64,000 nt of DNA from an uncultured Pelagibacteraceae bacterium (lineage in GTDB: Bacteria > Pseudomonadota > Alphaproteobacteria > Pelagibacterales > Pelagibacteraceae), in assembly GCA_902569405.1 (NCBI GenBank), contig CACFTX010000001.1:434001-498000 (forward strand). Reading direction: 5' to 3'. The position numbers were made by a program, and so were the translations under genes. This document shows positions 56,436 to 63,964 of the stretch, in pieces. Below the pieces are notes generated by a model. That model was given only the letters and a program-made list of their open reading frames with translations, was not told where the DNA came from and did no database searches. Position 1 is the stretch's first letter. Every line of letters starts with the position of its first letter.

Positions 56436-57278
56436 ATGAAAAGTGATTTAACTGTTGTAGTAACATTATTTAAGACTCCTATTGAAAAATTAAGAACATT
56501 AAATCAGTACAAAAAACACCATATTTTGATATTTGATCAAGCCACAGATAATAATTTAAAACATGTATCCAAATATTTAGATGCGGAATTTGAATATTTT
56601 CACTCAAAAGAAAATTTAGGTTTACCTAAATCTACAAATTTTTTAATCTCAAAAGTGAAAACAAAATACTTTTTATTCACTCAAGCTGATATTGAAATAG
56701 ATGAAATTTCAATAAATAATTTAATAAAAAGCATGAATCGTGAAGAAAATATTATTTTTGCAGGACCTGTATTTGCTTCTAAAGAAAATTTTAATGAAAA
56801 AAATCAATTATTAAAAAATTATGAAATAAAATTAGAACTAAACGCCTCTATTATGATGTGTGACACTGAAAAAGTTAAAGAAATAGGTTTTTTTGATGAA
56901 GATTACTTTCTATATTGGGAAGATAAAGATTTAATGAAAAGAATTAATAAATCTAATTTTAAAATGATCAAAGCTCTAGATTCATTTGCGATTCACGATG
57001 GTGGAAAATCATCAATAGATAGTACAAAAGTTCAATTTACTAGAAGAATAAATTATAAATATGGTGAACTGGTTTTTGATTTAAAGCACAAAAAACTCAG
57101 AATAGTAAAAATTTTAAGACAAATTATTCAAAATATTTTTTTTCTACCAATAAACTTGATTGTATTAAGCAAATTTAAAATAATAGAAAATATTTCTCAA
57201 ATATTAGGTTTTTTAAAATTTTTTAAATTTATTTTTTTAAAAAAAAATAGTAAAAATGTTTTAAAGTTTAAAAAATGA
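56436..57278 (+). CDS. Family 2 glycosyltransferase
   Basis: The 280-residue protein has a GT-A fold N-terminal half: LTVVVTLFKTPIEKL, FHSKENLGLPKSTNFLI (the GT2 N-x-G block), then FTQADIEID as the DxD-equivalent, and FFDEDYFLYWEDKDLMKRI, the rhamnosyltransferase-like acidic motif with the probable catalytic base. The last 60 residues are hydrophobic and basic, possibly membrane-associated. Donor and acceptor are unknown; there is no polysaccharide cluster around it. It shares ATGA with the following micro-ORF. Confidence 0.85.
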   Translation: MKSDLTVVVTLFKTPIEKLRTLNQYKKHHILIFDQATDNNLKHVSKYLDAEFEYFHSKENLGLPKSTNFLISKVKTKYFLFTQADIEIDEISINNLIKSMNREENIIFAGPVFASKENFNEKNQLLKNYEIKLELNASIMMCDTEKVKEIGFFDEDYFLYWEDKDLMKRINKSNFKMIKALDSFAIHDGGKSSIDSTKVQFTRRINYKYGELVFDLKHKKLRIVKILRQIIQNIFFLPINLIVLSKFKIIENISQILGFLKFFKFIFLKKNSKNVLKFKK

Positions 57279-57442
57279 ACATCACTAATATTATTACACT
57301 AATATATTTTTTGGGTTTAGTTTTTGGAGCTTTTTTTCTTGGTATATGGGACTCAGAAACAGATATAAAAAAAGGTTTATCAGTTCTTATTTGGACGGCA
57401 ATTTTTTTAATTTGCCTTTTTTATGCAGATAAAAAAAAATAA
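57275..57442 (+). CDS. Small two-helix membrane protein, 55 residues
   Basis: An ATG overlapping the glycosyltransferase stop (ATGA) opens a 55-codon frame ending in TAA at 57440-57442. The product has a hydrophobic helix at about 4-23, a short acidic loop (WDSETD), a second helix at about 34-50 and a Lys-rich end. The last 20 nt overlap the uracil-DNA glycosylase start. Its coupling and clean two-helix pattern support a real gene; I recognise no family. Confidence 0.65.
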   Translation: MNITNIITLIYFLGLVFGAFFLGIWDSETDIKKGLSVLIWTAIFLICLFYADKKK

Positions 57443-58115
57443 TATAAATACGTTAGAAAAATTAAATAGATCTATAATTAAATGTAATAAGTGCTCTCGG
57501 TTAGTAAAATTCAGAAAAAAAATATCTAAAATTAAAAGAAAACAATATATTAATGAAAAATATTGGGGTAAACCGATTACAGGCTTTGGCGATATAAAAG
57601 GGGGAATCCTTTTTGTTGGTTTGGCTCCTGCAGCTCATGGCGGAACTAGAACTGGCAGAGTATTTACTGGCGATAAGTCTTCTGATTTTTTATACAAATG
57701 TCTGTACAAAGTTAAATTTTCTAACAAACCAACCTCGGATAATATAAATGACGGTTTAAAATTAAATAATGTATTTATAACTACAGCTTTAAAATGTGTG
57801 CCTCCTGGAGACAAACCACTTTTATCTGAGCTAAACAACTGCTCTAATTTTTTTAATCAAGAAATTAATAATTTAAAAAATTTAAGTGTTATAGTAGCTC
57901 TTGGAAAAATAGCCTTTGATACTTGTGTTTATTTTTACAAAAAGAACTACCATTTAAATGAAAAGATGAATTTTGAACATGGTCAAATTTATTCATTACC
58001 AAATAATATCAAACTTGTAGGCTGCTATCACCCAAGTCCAAGAAATGTAAATACTGGTCGTATTAATGAAAATATGATGACAAAACTTTTCAGAAAGATT
58101 AAAAAATTAAATTAA
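57423..58115 (+). CDS. Uracil-DNA glycosylase, family 5-like (UDGb)
   Basis: The 230-residue protein is an Fe-S uracil-DNA glycosylase: C21 and C24 (CNKC), then C125 and C140 give the four cluster ligands. Motif 1 reads GLAPAAHGGTRTGR near 66-79, which is the UDGb (family 5) type rather than the GEAPG of family 4, and GCYHPSPRNVNTGR near 201 is the second active-site motif. It removes uracil and related bases from DNA. Whether another UDG exists in the genome cannot be told here. Confidence 0.9.
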   Translation: MQIKKNNINTLEKLNRSIIKCNKCSRLVKFRKKISKIKRKQYINEKYWGKPITGFGDIKGGILFVGLAPAAHGGTRTGRVFTGDKSSDFLYKCLYKVKFSNKPTSDNINDGLKLNNVFITTALKCVPPGDKPLLSELNNCSNFFNQEINNLKNLSVIVALGKIAFDTCVYFYKKNYHLNEKMNFEHGQIYSLPNNIKLVGCYHPSPRNVNTGRINENMMTKLFRKIKKLN

Positions 58116-58510
58116 TTTTCTAATTTTTTCTTAAGCTCATCTGGTATTTTTGAAGGTTTACCATTTTTATCAACAGCTACCAAATGAACATGGGTATCTG
58201 TTATAAGTTCATTATTTCTTGAAATACTTTGTTTCATTAAAAAAGATGTTTTAGTAAATGATTCAACTTCTGAGAAAATTTCAAGTTTATCCTCAAATTT
58301 GGCAGGTCTTTTGTATTCAATGTTACATGATTTTACAATTAACATAATTCCAAAACTTTCTAATAAAGATGAATTAGTATAACCTAACGAGTAAATAGCT
58401 TCAGATCTGGCACGTTCTAAAAATTTTAGGTAATTTGCATAGTAAACAACACCACCTGCGTCTGTATCCTCATAATATACCTTAACTGTAAAGTTAAATT
58501 TTTTTGCCAT
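58112..58510 (-). CDS. ybgC: YbgC-type acyl-CoA thioesterase
   Basis: The 132-residue hot-dog-fold thioesterase contains KVYYEDTDAGGVVYYANYLKF (residues 10-30), with the conserved Asp17 of the YbgC/4-hydroxybenzoyl-CoA thioesterase family, and FLERARSEAI. In other proteobacteria ybgC begins the tol-pal operon; here tol-pal genes are not adjacent. Its 3' end overlaps the convergent glycosylase gene by 4 nt. Confidence 0.9.
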   Translation of the reverse strand: MAKKFNFTVKVYYEDTDAGGVVYYANYLKFLERARSEAIYSLGYTNSSLLESFGIMLIVKSCNIEYKRPAKFEDKLEIFSEVESFTKTSFLMKQSISRNNELITDTHVHLVAVDKNGKPSKIPDELKKKLEN

Positions 58511-58547
58511 AAATAATATTATTAATTATATTGAAATTAATTTTTAT

Positions 58548-58688
58548 ATGAAAGTTTTTATTATTTGGCTAATTGGTGTAATTTTATGGAATTTTGGTTA
58601 TCCATCTGCTTCACCAATAGAAGATGTGGTTGCTGCAGTAATACTATCTTTTATAAGTATGTATCTTAAAAAATTCATTAAAAACTAG
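58548..58688 (+). CDS. Small single-helix membrane protein, 46 residues
   Basis: ATG at 58548 and TAG at 58686-58688 enclose 46 codons. The product has a hydrophobic segment (FIIWLIGVILW), the turn NFGYPSASPIEDV, then a second moderately hydrophobic helix (AAVILSFISMYL) and a basic end. It diverges from ybgC across 37 bp and abuts the DUF3047 gene tail to tail with no gap. No family is recognised; the packing and composition argue for a real gene. Confidence 0.6.
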   Translation: MKVFIIWLIGVILWNFGYPSASPIEDVVAAVILSFISMYLKKFIKN

Positions 58689-59339
58689 TTATTCAGCTGA
58701 AAAATAAATATTTTGAAAATACGCCACTGAACTTAATTTTGAGTTATCAGTATCAGCCATTATTGCAAGCCCATTAATTTCGTCTAGATCAAGATTGTGA
58801 AATTTTTTAAAATGGTCTTTTACATTAACTTTTACAGTAACCCACTCGTTAAAATGTTCTTTGGTCGTTGCCAAAACATAATCTATCGATTTTTTTGTGT
58901 ATGGACTTGGGTGAAAAATATTTACATCTTCATTACTTGAAAAAACATAGTTCATTGCTCTATTTGATAAAGGTGTAGCACCTGTTTTTTTTACAACAAA
59001 TACCCTCGCAGCATAATCATGTCCTTTTTTGCTTCTTTCATTGATACCATTAATACTTTTCTCAACTTTCCAGGTAATATTAAGAATAGGTGTATTGTTA
59101 AGATCTATTTTAATCTCTTTTCCCAGTCCCGAAGCAGCATTATTTGCTACTGCTTTTAGAAAGTTTCCATTATCATTCTTTCCAATAGAATACTCTGTTT
59201 TAGCATCAGCACCTCTTACTTTTCTAACCTCTAAGCTATCAAGCTCTTCCTGATTAAACTCAAAAACTTTTATTTTTTCAGCTAAGGCAGAAAAGCTTAG
59301 AAAAAAAAATAGAAAGGTAAGCTGAGTTAAAACTTTCAT
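58689..59339 (-). CDS. DUF3047-family exported protein
   Basis: I chose Met at 59339 (216 residues), because it begins a clean signal peptide (MKVLTQLTFLFFFLSFSALA); an upstream in-frame Met at 59393 would add 18 residues with no signal character. The mature part contains ITWKVEKSING, HDYAARVFVV and NEWVTVKVNVKDHF, matching DUF3047 proteins, which look like secreted beta-sandwich domains. Substrate and role are unknown to me. It is likely periplasmic. Confidence 0.75.
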   Translation of the reverse strand: MKVLTQLTFLFFFLSFSALAEKIKVFEFNQEELDSLEVRKVRGADAKTEYSIGKNDNGNFLKAVANNAASGLGKEIKIDLNNTPILNITWKVEKSINGINERSKKGHDYAARVFVVKKTGATPLSNRAMNYVFSSNEDVNIFHPSPYTKKSIDYVLATTKEHFNEWVTVKVNVKDHFKKFHNLDLDEINGLAIMADTDNSKLSSVAYFQNIYFSAE

Positions 59340-59448
59340 TTGAGAGCTCATATAAGCATATAAATTAATTTTCAACAAATTATTTAAAATCAAATTTTAG
59401 ACATGATTTAAACACTCAAAATTCATTATTTAATTATAATTATTGAGT

Positions 59449-59658
59449 ATGAAACTAATAATCTTAATTACTTCTTTTATATTTTTAACAAACTGCTCAT
59501 CTAATTCAGTAGTAAAATTAGGCAAAAAATGTACAAAAATTGCCTCAGATAACACTTATGAAAAATCTTTTATTTGGATAGTGGATAAAAAAAATATTGA
59601 AGATTTTGGTGTTAAAATAAATAAAGAAAATTGCAAAATAAATGGAGAAAAATCTTGA
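59449..59658 (+). CDS. Small predicted lipoprotein, 69 residues
   Basis: ATG at 59449 (a TTG two codons upstream at 59443 is also open) starts a lipoprotein signal peptide with lipobox LTNC, Cys16 being the lipidation site. The mature part is 54 residues, with two further Cys (GKKCTK and KENCKI) that could form a disulfide. No family is recognised. It diverges from the DUF3047 gene and is followed by an overlapping micro-ORF. Confidence 0.7.
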   Translation: MKLIILITSFIFLTNCSSNSVVKLGKKCTKIASDNTYEKSFIWIVDKKNIEDFGVKINKENCKINGEKS

Positions 59659-59786
59659 AAACTTTCTCTTTTTTTGCACTATTAATCTATTGGTCAGTAA
59701 TTATTCTTGCTCCAGTTTTATCAAAAGAATTTAAAATTGATAAAGAACAATTAATTATAAAACCAATAAAAAAGCCTAGTATGTAG
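59655..59786 (+). CDS. Micro-ORF, 43-residue exported or membrane peptide
   Basis: A TTG start overlapping the lipoprotein stop (TTGA at 59655-59658) opens a 43-codon frame ending in TAG at 59784-59786. The product starts with a basic residue and a hydrophobic helix (FALLIYWSVIILAPVL) that resembles a signal peptide, followed by a short Lys/Ile tail. The end overlaps the convergent SDR gene by 11 nt. The rare start codon and small size keep confidence moderate. Confidence 0.45.
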   Translation: MKTFSFFALLIYWSVIILAPVLSKEFKIDKEQLIIKPIKKPSM

Positions 59787-60522
59787 ATCTCCCTCCGCTG
59801 ATATCAAAAACAGCTGCAGTAGAAAATGAATTTTCCTCTGATGAAAGCCAACAAACAAGAGAGGTTAATTCATTTAACTCCAAAAATCTTCCTCTTGGAA
59901 CTTTTGATAGCATTCTCTGCACGTGCTCTTTAGACATTTGGTCTAATATTCTTGTTTTTGCTCCAGCAGGAGTAACTGCATTAACGGCTATGTCTTTTTC
60001 TGCAAGTTCTTTACCTAAAGATTTTGTTAAACCTAAAACTCCGGCTTTTGCAGAGCTATAAGCGCTTGCATTCGCATTTCCATCTTTTCCGGAAACTGAA
60101 GCAATATTTACAATTCTACCATAATTATTCTTAATCATATTAGGTACGACTGATTTACAGCAGTTAAAAGTGCCCATTAAATTAATTTCAACAATTTTGT
60201 TCCATTCTTTTACATCATAATTCCAAAGTTCTGATGTAGAGCCTGTAATTCCCGCATTATTTATTAATACGTCAATATTAATTGATTTAGTAATTTGTTT
60301 AACTGCTTTATCAACCTCATTAAAATTAGAAACATCCACAATATTAAAAGACAATTTATTATTATTTATTTCTTTAGATGTTTTCTCTAATTCTTTTTTA
60401 TCGACATCCCATATTATTACTTTGGCACCAGATTCCAAAAATTTTTTAGCTATATCAAGACCAAAGCCTTGAGCTCCACCAGTGATTATTGCTGTTCTAT
60501 CTTTTAAATCAAACTGGATCAT
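59776..60522 (-). CDS. Short-chain dehydrogenase/reductase (SDR)
   Basis: The 248-residue classical SDR has TGGAQGFG at 14-21 for NAD(P), Asp39 after the second strand (suggesting NAD preference), NNAG at 88-91, and the catalytic Ser142, Tyr155 and Lys159 (YSSAK). It ends in a typical SGGRSTY. It is FabG-like, but the location after a TRAP transporter and an NCS1 permease suggests a dehydrogenase for an imported sugar acid, hydroxy acid or heterocycle. Substrate is not inferable from sequence alone. Confidence 0.88.
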   Translation of the reverse strand: MIQFDLKDRTAIITGGAQGFGLDIAKKFLESGAKVIIWDVDKKELEKTSKEINNNKLSFNIVDVSNFNEVDKAVKQITKSINIDVLINNAGITGSTSELWNYDVKEWNKIVEINLMGTFNCCKSVVPNMIKNNYGRIVNIASVSGKDGNANASAYSSAKAGVLGLTKSLGKELAEKDIAVNAVTPAGAKTRILDQMSKEHVQRMLSKVPRGRFLELNELTSLVCWLSSEENSFSTAAVFDISGGRSTY

Positions 60523-60529
60523 ATTAAAT

Positions 60530-61987
60530 TTATTTGAATGTTAAAAAATAGTAAGTAATTGATGCCATTGTCGCCCCTATTAACCATGAATATGATTGGA
60601 GAAAATTAAGATTTGGATTCCAAATTGTAGAAGCAGAAAAAATAAAACCTACAATCAAAGCGTAAATTCCTTTTAAGTGCCAACCATTTGAAAAAAAATA
60701 GCTGCCATCTGTCATAGAAGAATATAAATCTTTATTATTGATTTTGCTTTTGTTTATTAAATAATAGTCCGTAATAATAATTCCAAAAATAGGGCCAAAA
60801 AAAGAACCTATTGTATCAACAATTGATAAAATTCCTATTTGACTAAGTAATGGTGTCCAAGATACTCCTACAACTAAACTAATTAACGCAATAACCACCG
60901 AAGTACTTTTGATGTTTAAACTTTTAGGTAAAAAATTAAGTAATGAATTTTGTGTAGGAATATAATTTGCAATTAAATTTGTTGAAGCAGATGCAAACAA
61001 TATAAAAAATATTACCACTATTGTTAAAAAAGTATTATTAAATTTGCCAATTATATCTGTGGGATTTGTCAAAATTCTATCTATTTCTATAAGGTTATTT
61101 TTTAAAATAATATCAGATCCCATTACTATTAAAACTGATAATAAAGAAAAAATAATTAAATTTAATAATAAAGTTAAATTTCCAATGTTAAGTTCTTTTT
61201 CAGTCTTTACATATCTTGAAAAATCTCCAAAATTAACAATGACAATTGAAAAATATGCAAATATAGTTCCAGCAATAGTAATTATGGGAATAATATTTTC
61301 TTTTGAAAAAATATTCTCATAAACTAATAGATCTTTAAATGATTTACCTAAACTTAAAGAATATTCTGAAACAACCATAATTAAAAAAATAATTAACCCT
61401 AAATAAACAAATAAAGCAGAAAAATTTATAAACGATTTATTAAAATTATGACCTTTACTAAATAATAAAATTTGTATTATTAATGCTAATAAAAAAGCAC
61501 ACCAATCAACAATATTCATCGCAAAAAAGAATATTAAAAATATTTCTTTATCCATCATTGATTGGTCATAAGAATGGATAGCAATACGAATTAAATATCC
61601 TAATGATTTAGATATAAAAAATGTTTGTACCCCAAACATAAAAATACCAACTATACCTCTTAACAAAGAAATATATTTTGCTCCTCTAATACCTAGAGAT
61701 GTTCTCAATAAAACAGGAAAAGGAATACCATTACGTTGGGATGGTTTTCCTATCAAGTTACACAAAAAATAAACAAATATAGATCCGATTAAACTTCCAG
61801 TTAGTACAACCAAAAAATTTAAATCATATACCAAATAAAGAGATGCTATAAGTGAAAAACCAATTATACTTTGGACGCTATTTCCCCAAAAGCAAAAAAG
61901 AGTTTTCCAGTTCCACTGTTTATCCGAAGGATTTACAGAAACAATTTCCCAGTTTGTAAGTTGAATATTGGTTTTTTGCTGAGTCAC
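60530..61987 (-). CDS. NCS1-family nucleobase/heterocycle permease
   Basis: The 485-residue protein has about 12 transmembrane helices and the NCS1 marks NWKTLFCFWGNSVQS, RNGIPFPVLLRTSLGIRGA, FGVQTFF, the NYIPTQNSL loop and GPIFGIIITDYYLI. NCS1 proteins import cytosine, uracil, hydantoins, allantoin or pyridoxine-like compounds with Na+ or H+. The start is GTG (61985-61987), with no visible Shine-Dalgarno. It lies 25 nt after dctM and 7 nt before the SDR gene. Confidence 0.88.
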   Translation of the reverse strand: MTQQKTNIQLTNWEIVSVNPSDKQWNWKTLFCFWGNSVQSIIGFSLIASLYLVYDLNFLVVLTGSLIGSIFVYFLCNLIGKPSQRNGIPFPVLLRTSLGIRGAKYISLLRGIVGIFMFGVQTFFISKSLGYLIRIAIHSYDQSMMDKEIFLIFFFAMNIVDWCAFLLALIIQILLFSKGHNFNKSFINFSALFVYLGLIIFLIMVVSEYSLSLGKSFKDLLVYENIFSKENIIPIITIAGTIFAYFSIVIVNFGDFSRYVKTEKELNIGNLTLLLNLIIFSLLSVLIVMGSDIILKNNLIEIDRILTNPTDIIGKFNNTFLTIVVIFFILFASASTNLIANYIPTQNSLLNFLPKSLNIKSTSVVIALISLVVGVSWTPLLSQIGILSIVDTIGSFFGPIFGIIITDYYLINKSKINNKDLYSSMTDGSYFFSNGWHLKGIYALIVGFIFSASTIWNPNLNFLQSYSWLIGATMASITYYFLTFK

Positions 61988-62007
61988 TTTAGTTATAATA
62001 AACTAAA
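61988..62007 (-). promoter_or_regulatory. Small hairpin directly before the NCS1 GTG start
   Basis: TTTAGTT (61988-61994 on the plus strand) and AACTAAA (62001-62007) are exact reverse complements around a 6-nt loop, immediately upstream of the GTG codon. The 7-bp stem is A+T-rich and weak; it could limit ribosome access or be chance. Confidence 0.25.
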
Positions 62008-62012
62008 AAATT

Positions 62013-63362
62013 TTACTGTCCATACAGTACAGTTGGTAACCATAGTACAATTTTTGGAAATACTATTATTATTATTAAACCTATTATTTGAAGCACCATA
62101 AATTGCATCATTCCAAGATAAATATCCTTTAAATCCCATTCTGGAACCACACCTTTTAAGAAATATGCAGACAGAGCTACAGGTGGAGATAACCAGGCGG
62201 TTTGAAGGTTAACAGCTACAAGAATTGCAAACCAAGTTAAATTAAACCCTAAAGCTTCTATTAAAGGTAATATTATTGGAACAATGATCATTACAATTGG
62301 CACCCATTCTAAAGGCCATCCTAAAAGAAAAATTACACCCATAACTATAGCTAAAATTAAATATCTATTCATTTCTAATGATAATAAAAATTCAGTTAGT
62401 AACATCGGTGTACCAAGTCTAGCAAAAACAGCTCCGAAAAAGTTTGATGCAGCTACTAAAACCATAATTAAAGCAGAAATCTCTAAAGTTTTAACAAGAG
62501 CTTCTTGTAATTTTGATAAAGTTAATTTTTTGTAAGCAAGAGACAATAATAAAGCCCCCATAGCTCCGCATCCAGCGGCTTCTGTTGGTGTTGCAAAACC
62601 AAATAATATACTGCCTAGTGCAGCAAAAACTAATGCTGCAGGCGGAACTAAGCCAAGAAAAAATTCAACCCAAACATCTTTCATACTTTCAGCTCTCATA
62701 TCTTTAGGTAATGGGGGGCCTAATTTTGGATCTAACATGCATCTGATAGTGGTGTACGCTGCGTATAAACTTGCAAGCAAAACTCCTGGAAGAATAGCAG
62801 CTGCAAACAAATCAATAACTGGAATTTCCATTATTGGACCCATAACCACAAGCATAATACTTGGAGGAATTAATATTCCCAAAGTTCCTCCTGCAGTAAT
62901 TGTTCCAGCGGCTAATCTAACATTGTACCCTGATCTATTCATAGATTTAGCAGCCATAATTCCTAAAATTGTTACTGAAGCACCAACAATACCTGTTGCA
63001 GCAGCAAAAATTACTGATACAAAAAGCACTGCATAGTATAAAGATCCTCTAACTCTTGCTAACATCAACTGGAAGGCAGAAAATAATCTTTCCATTAAAC
63101 CAGCTTGTTCCATCATGATACCCATAAAGACAAAGAGCGGAACTGCGGCGAGCGTTTGTTCTGTCATCACCATTGAAAACTGCAGTGTCATTAAATAAAA
63201 AACAAGTTTACCAAAACCTAAATAACCGAAAACAAAACCTAAAAATATTAAAGTAAAAGAAATTGGAAACCCAATAAATATAGAAAAAAGCATTACTCCT
63301 ATTAAAATAAAACCTAATATTGCGGGATCAATAAATTCAGCAATCATTTGTCCCCTGGCCAC
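62013..63362 (-). CDS. dctM: TRAP transporter large permease
   Basis: The 449-residue subunit has about 12 hydrophobic segments with TRAP-M signatures: VPLFVFMGIMMEQAGL, ATGIVGASVTILGIMAAKSM, AGTITAGGTLGILIPPSIMLVVMG (shown in parts) and GFATPTEAAGCGAMGALLL. It belongs to the DctM family, probably of the branch with longer DctQ partners. It drives Na+-dependent import of a substrate delivered by a DctP binding protein. It overlaps dctQ by 19 nt. Confidence 0.93.
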   Translation of the reverse strand: MARGQMIAEFIDPAILGFILIGVMLFSIFIGFPISFTLIFLGFVFGYLGFGKLVFYLMTLQFSMVMTEQTLAAVPLFVFMGIMMEQAGLMERLFSAFQLMLARVRGSLYYAVLFVSVIFAAATGIVGASVTILGIMAAKSMNRSGYNVRLAAGTITAGGTLGILIPPSIMLVVMGPIMEIPVIDLFAAAILPGVLLASLYAAYTTIRCMLDPKLGPPLPKDMRAESMKDVWVEFFLGLVPPAALVFAALGSILFGFATPTEAAGCGAMGALLLSLAYKKLTLSKLQEALVKTLEISALIMVLVAASNFFGAVFARLGTPMLLTEFLLSLEMNRYLILAIVMGVIFLLGWPLEWVPIVMIIVPIILPLIEALGFNLTWFAILVAVNLQTAWLSPPVALSAYFLKGVVPEWDLKDIYLGMMQFMVLQIIGLIIIIVFPKIVLWLPTVLYGQ

Positions 63363-63955
63363 TTTCCTTTTCTCATTGCATAATAACTTTTAAATAATTC
63401 TGAAATTCCCTGAATTAATAAAAAAACAATTCCAAACCATAAACATGATTTAATTGGCCACATATATGGCATCCAAGTAGTATCCATACCTCTTTCGCCT
63501 CTTGATATAGACTCCTGAAGAAATCCAGTTGTCATATATAAAAAAACTATTAATCCTGGAAAATAAAATAAAATATATAAAACAAAATCAATCAAACCTT
63601 GGTTTTTAACTTTAAAATTTCTGTATAAAAAATCTGCTCTTATGTGAACTCCTTTTGAAAGAGCGTATCCTGCACCTAACATAAATAAAGCTCCATAAAG
63701 AAATCTACTAATATCGTAAGCCCAAATAGTTGGTGCTAAAAATAATTTTCTTGCTAGAACTTCATATGTCATTGCTAAAATTAATGGCATTAGAATCCAA
63801 CAAACTATATTGCCTGTTATCTTGCTAAATTTATCAATTGAAGTAATAGATTTTGCCATCCATTTAGGCATATCTTCAGGCATTTTACCTGATCCACCTC
63901 GCCTTTCGGCTATCATTTCATCTGAAATATCTAATCTGGTTGGTTCATCTGCCAT
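63344..63955 (-). CDS. dctQ: TRAP transporter small permease
   Basis: The 203-residue subunit has four hydrophobic helices after a polar N-terminal extension of about 45 residues, with the DctQ motif TYEVLARKLFLAPTIWAYDISRFLYG near 63-88 (shown in part as YEVLARKLF and WAYDISRF) and SKGVHIRADFLY. It is longer at the N-terminus than typical DctQ. AAGGAA at 63964-63959 is a good Shine-Dalgarno, lying right after the U tract of a terminator hairpin. Confidence 0.92.
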   Translation of the reverse strand: MADEPTRLDISDEMIAERRGGSGKMPEDMPKWMAKSITSIDKFSKITGNIVCWILMPLILAMTYEVLARKLFLAPTIWAYDISRFLYGALFMLGAGYALSKGVHIRADFLYRNFKVKNQGLIDFVLYILFYFPGLIVFLYMTTGFLQESISRGERGMDTTWMPYMWPIKSCLWFGIVFLLIQGISELFKSYYAMRKGKWPGDK

Positions 63956-63964
63956 AAATTCCTT

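Noticed and set aside
62737-63036. 99-codon plus-strand frame
   Set aside because: It is the reverse of the dctM membrane segments; the Ile/Pro/Ala-rich product is a mirror of TRAP-M helices.
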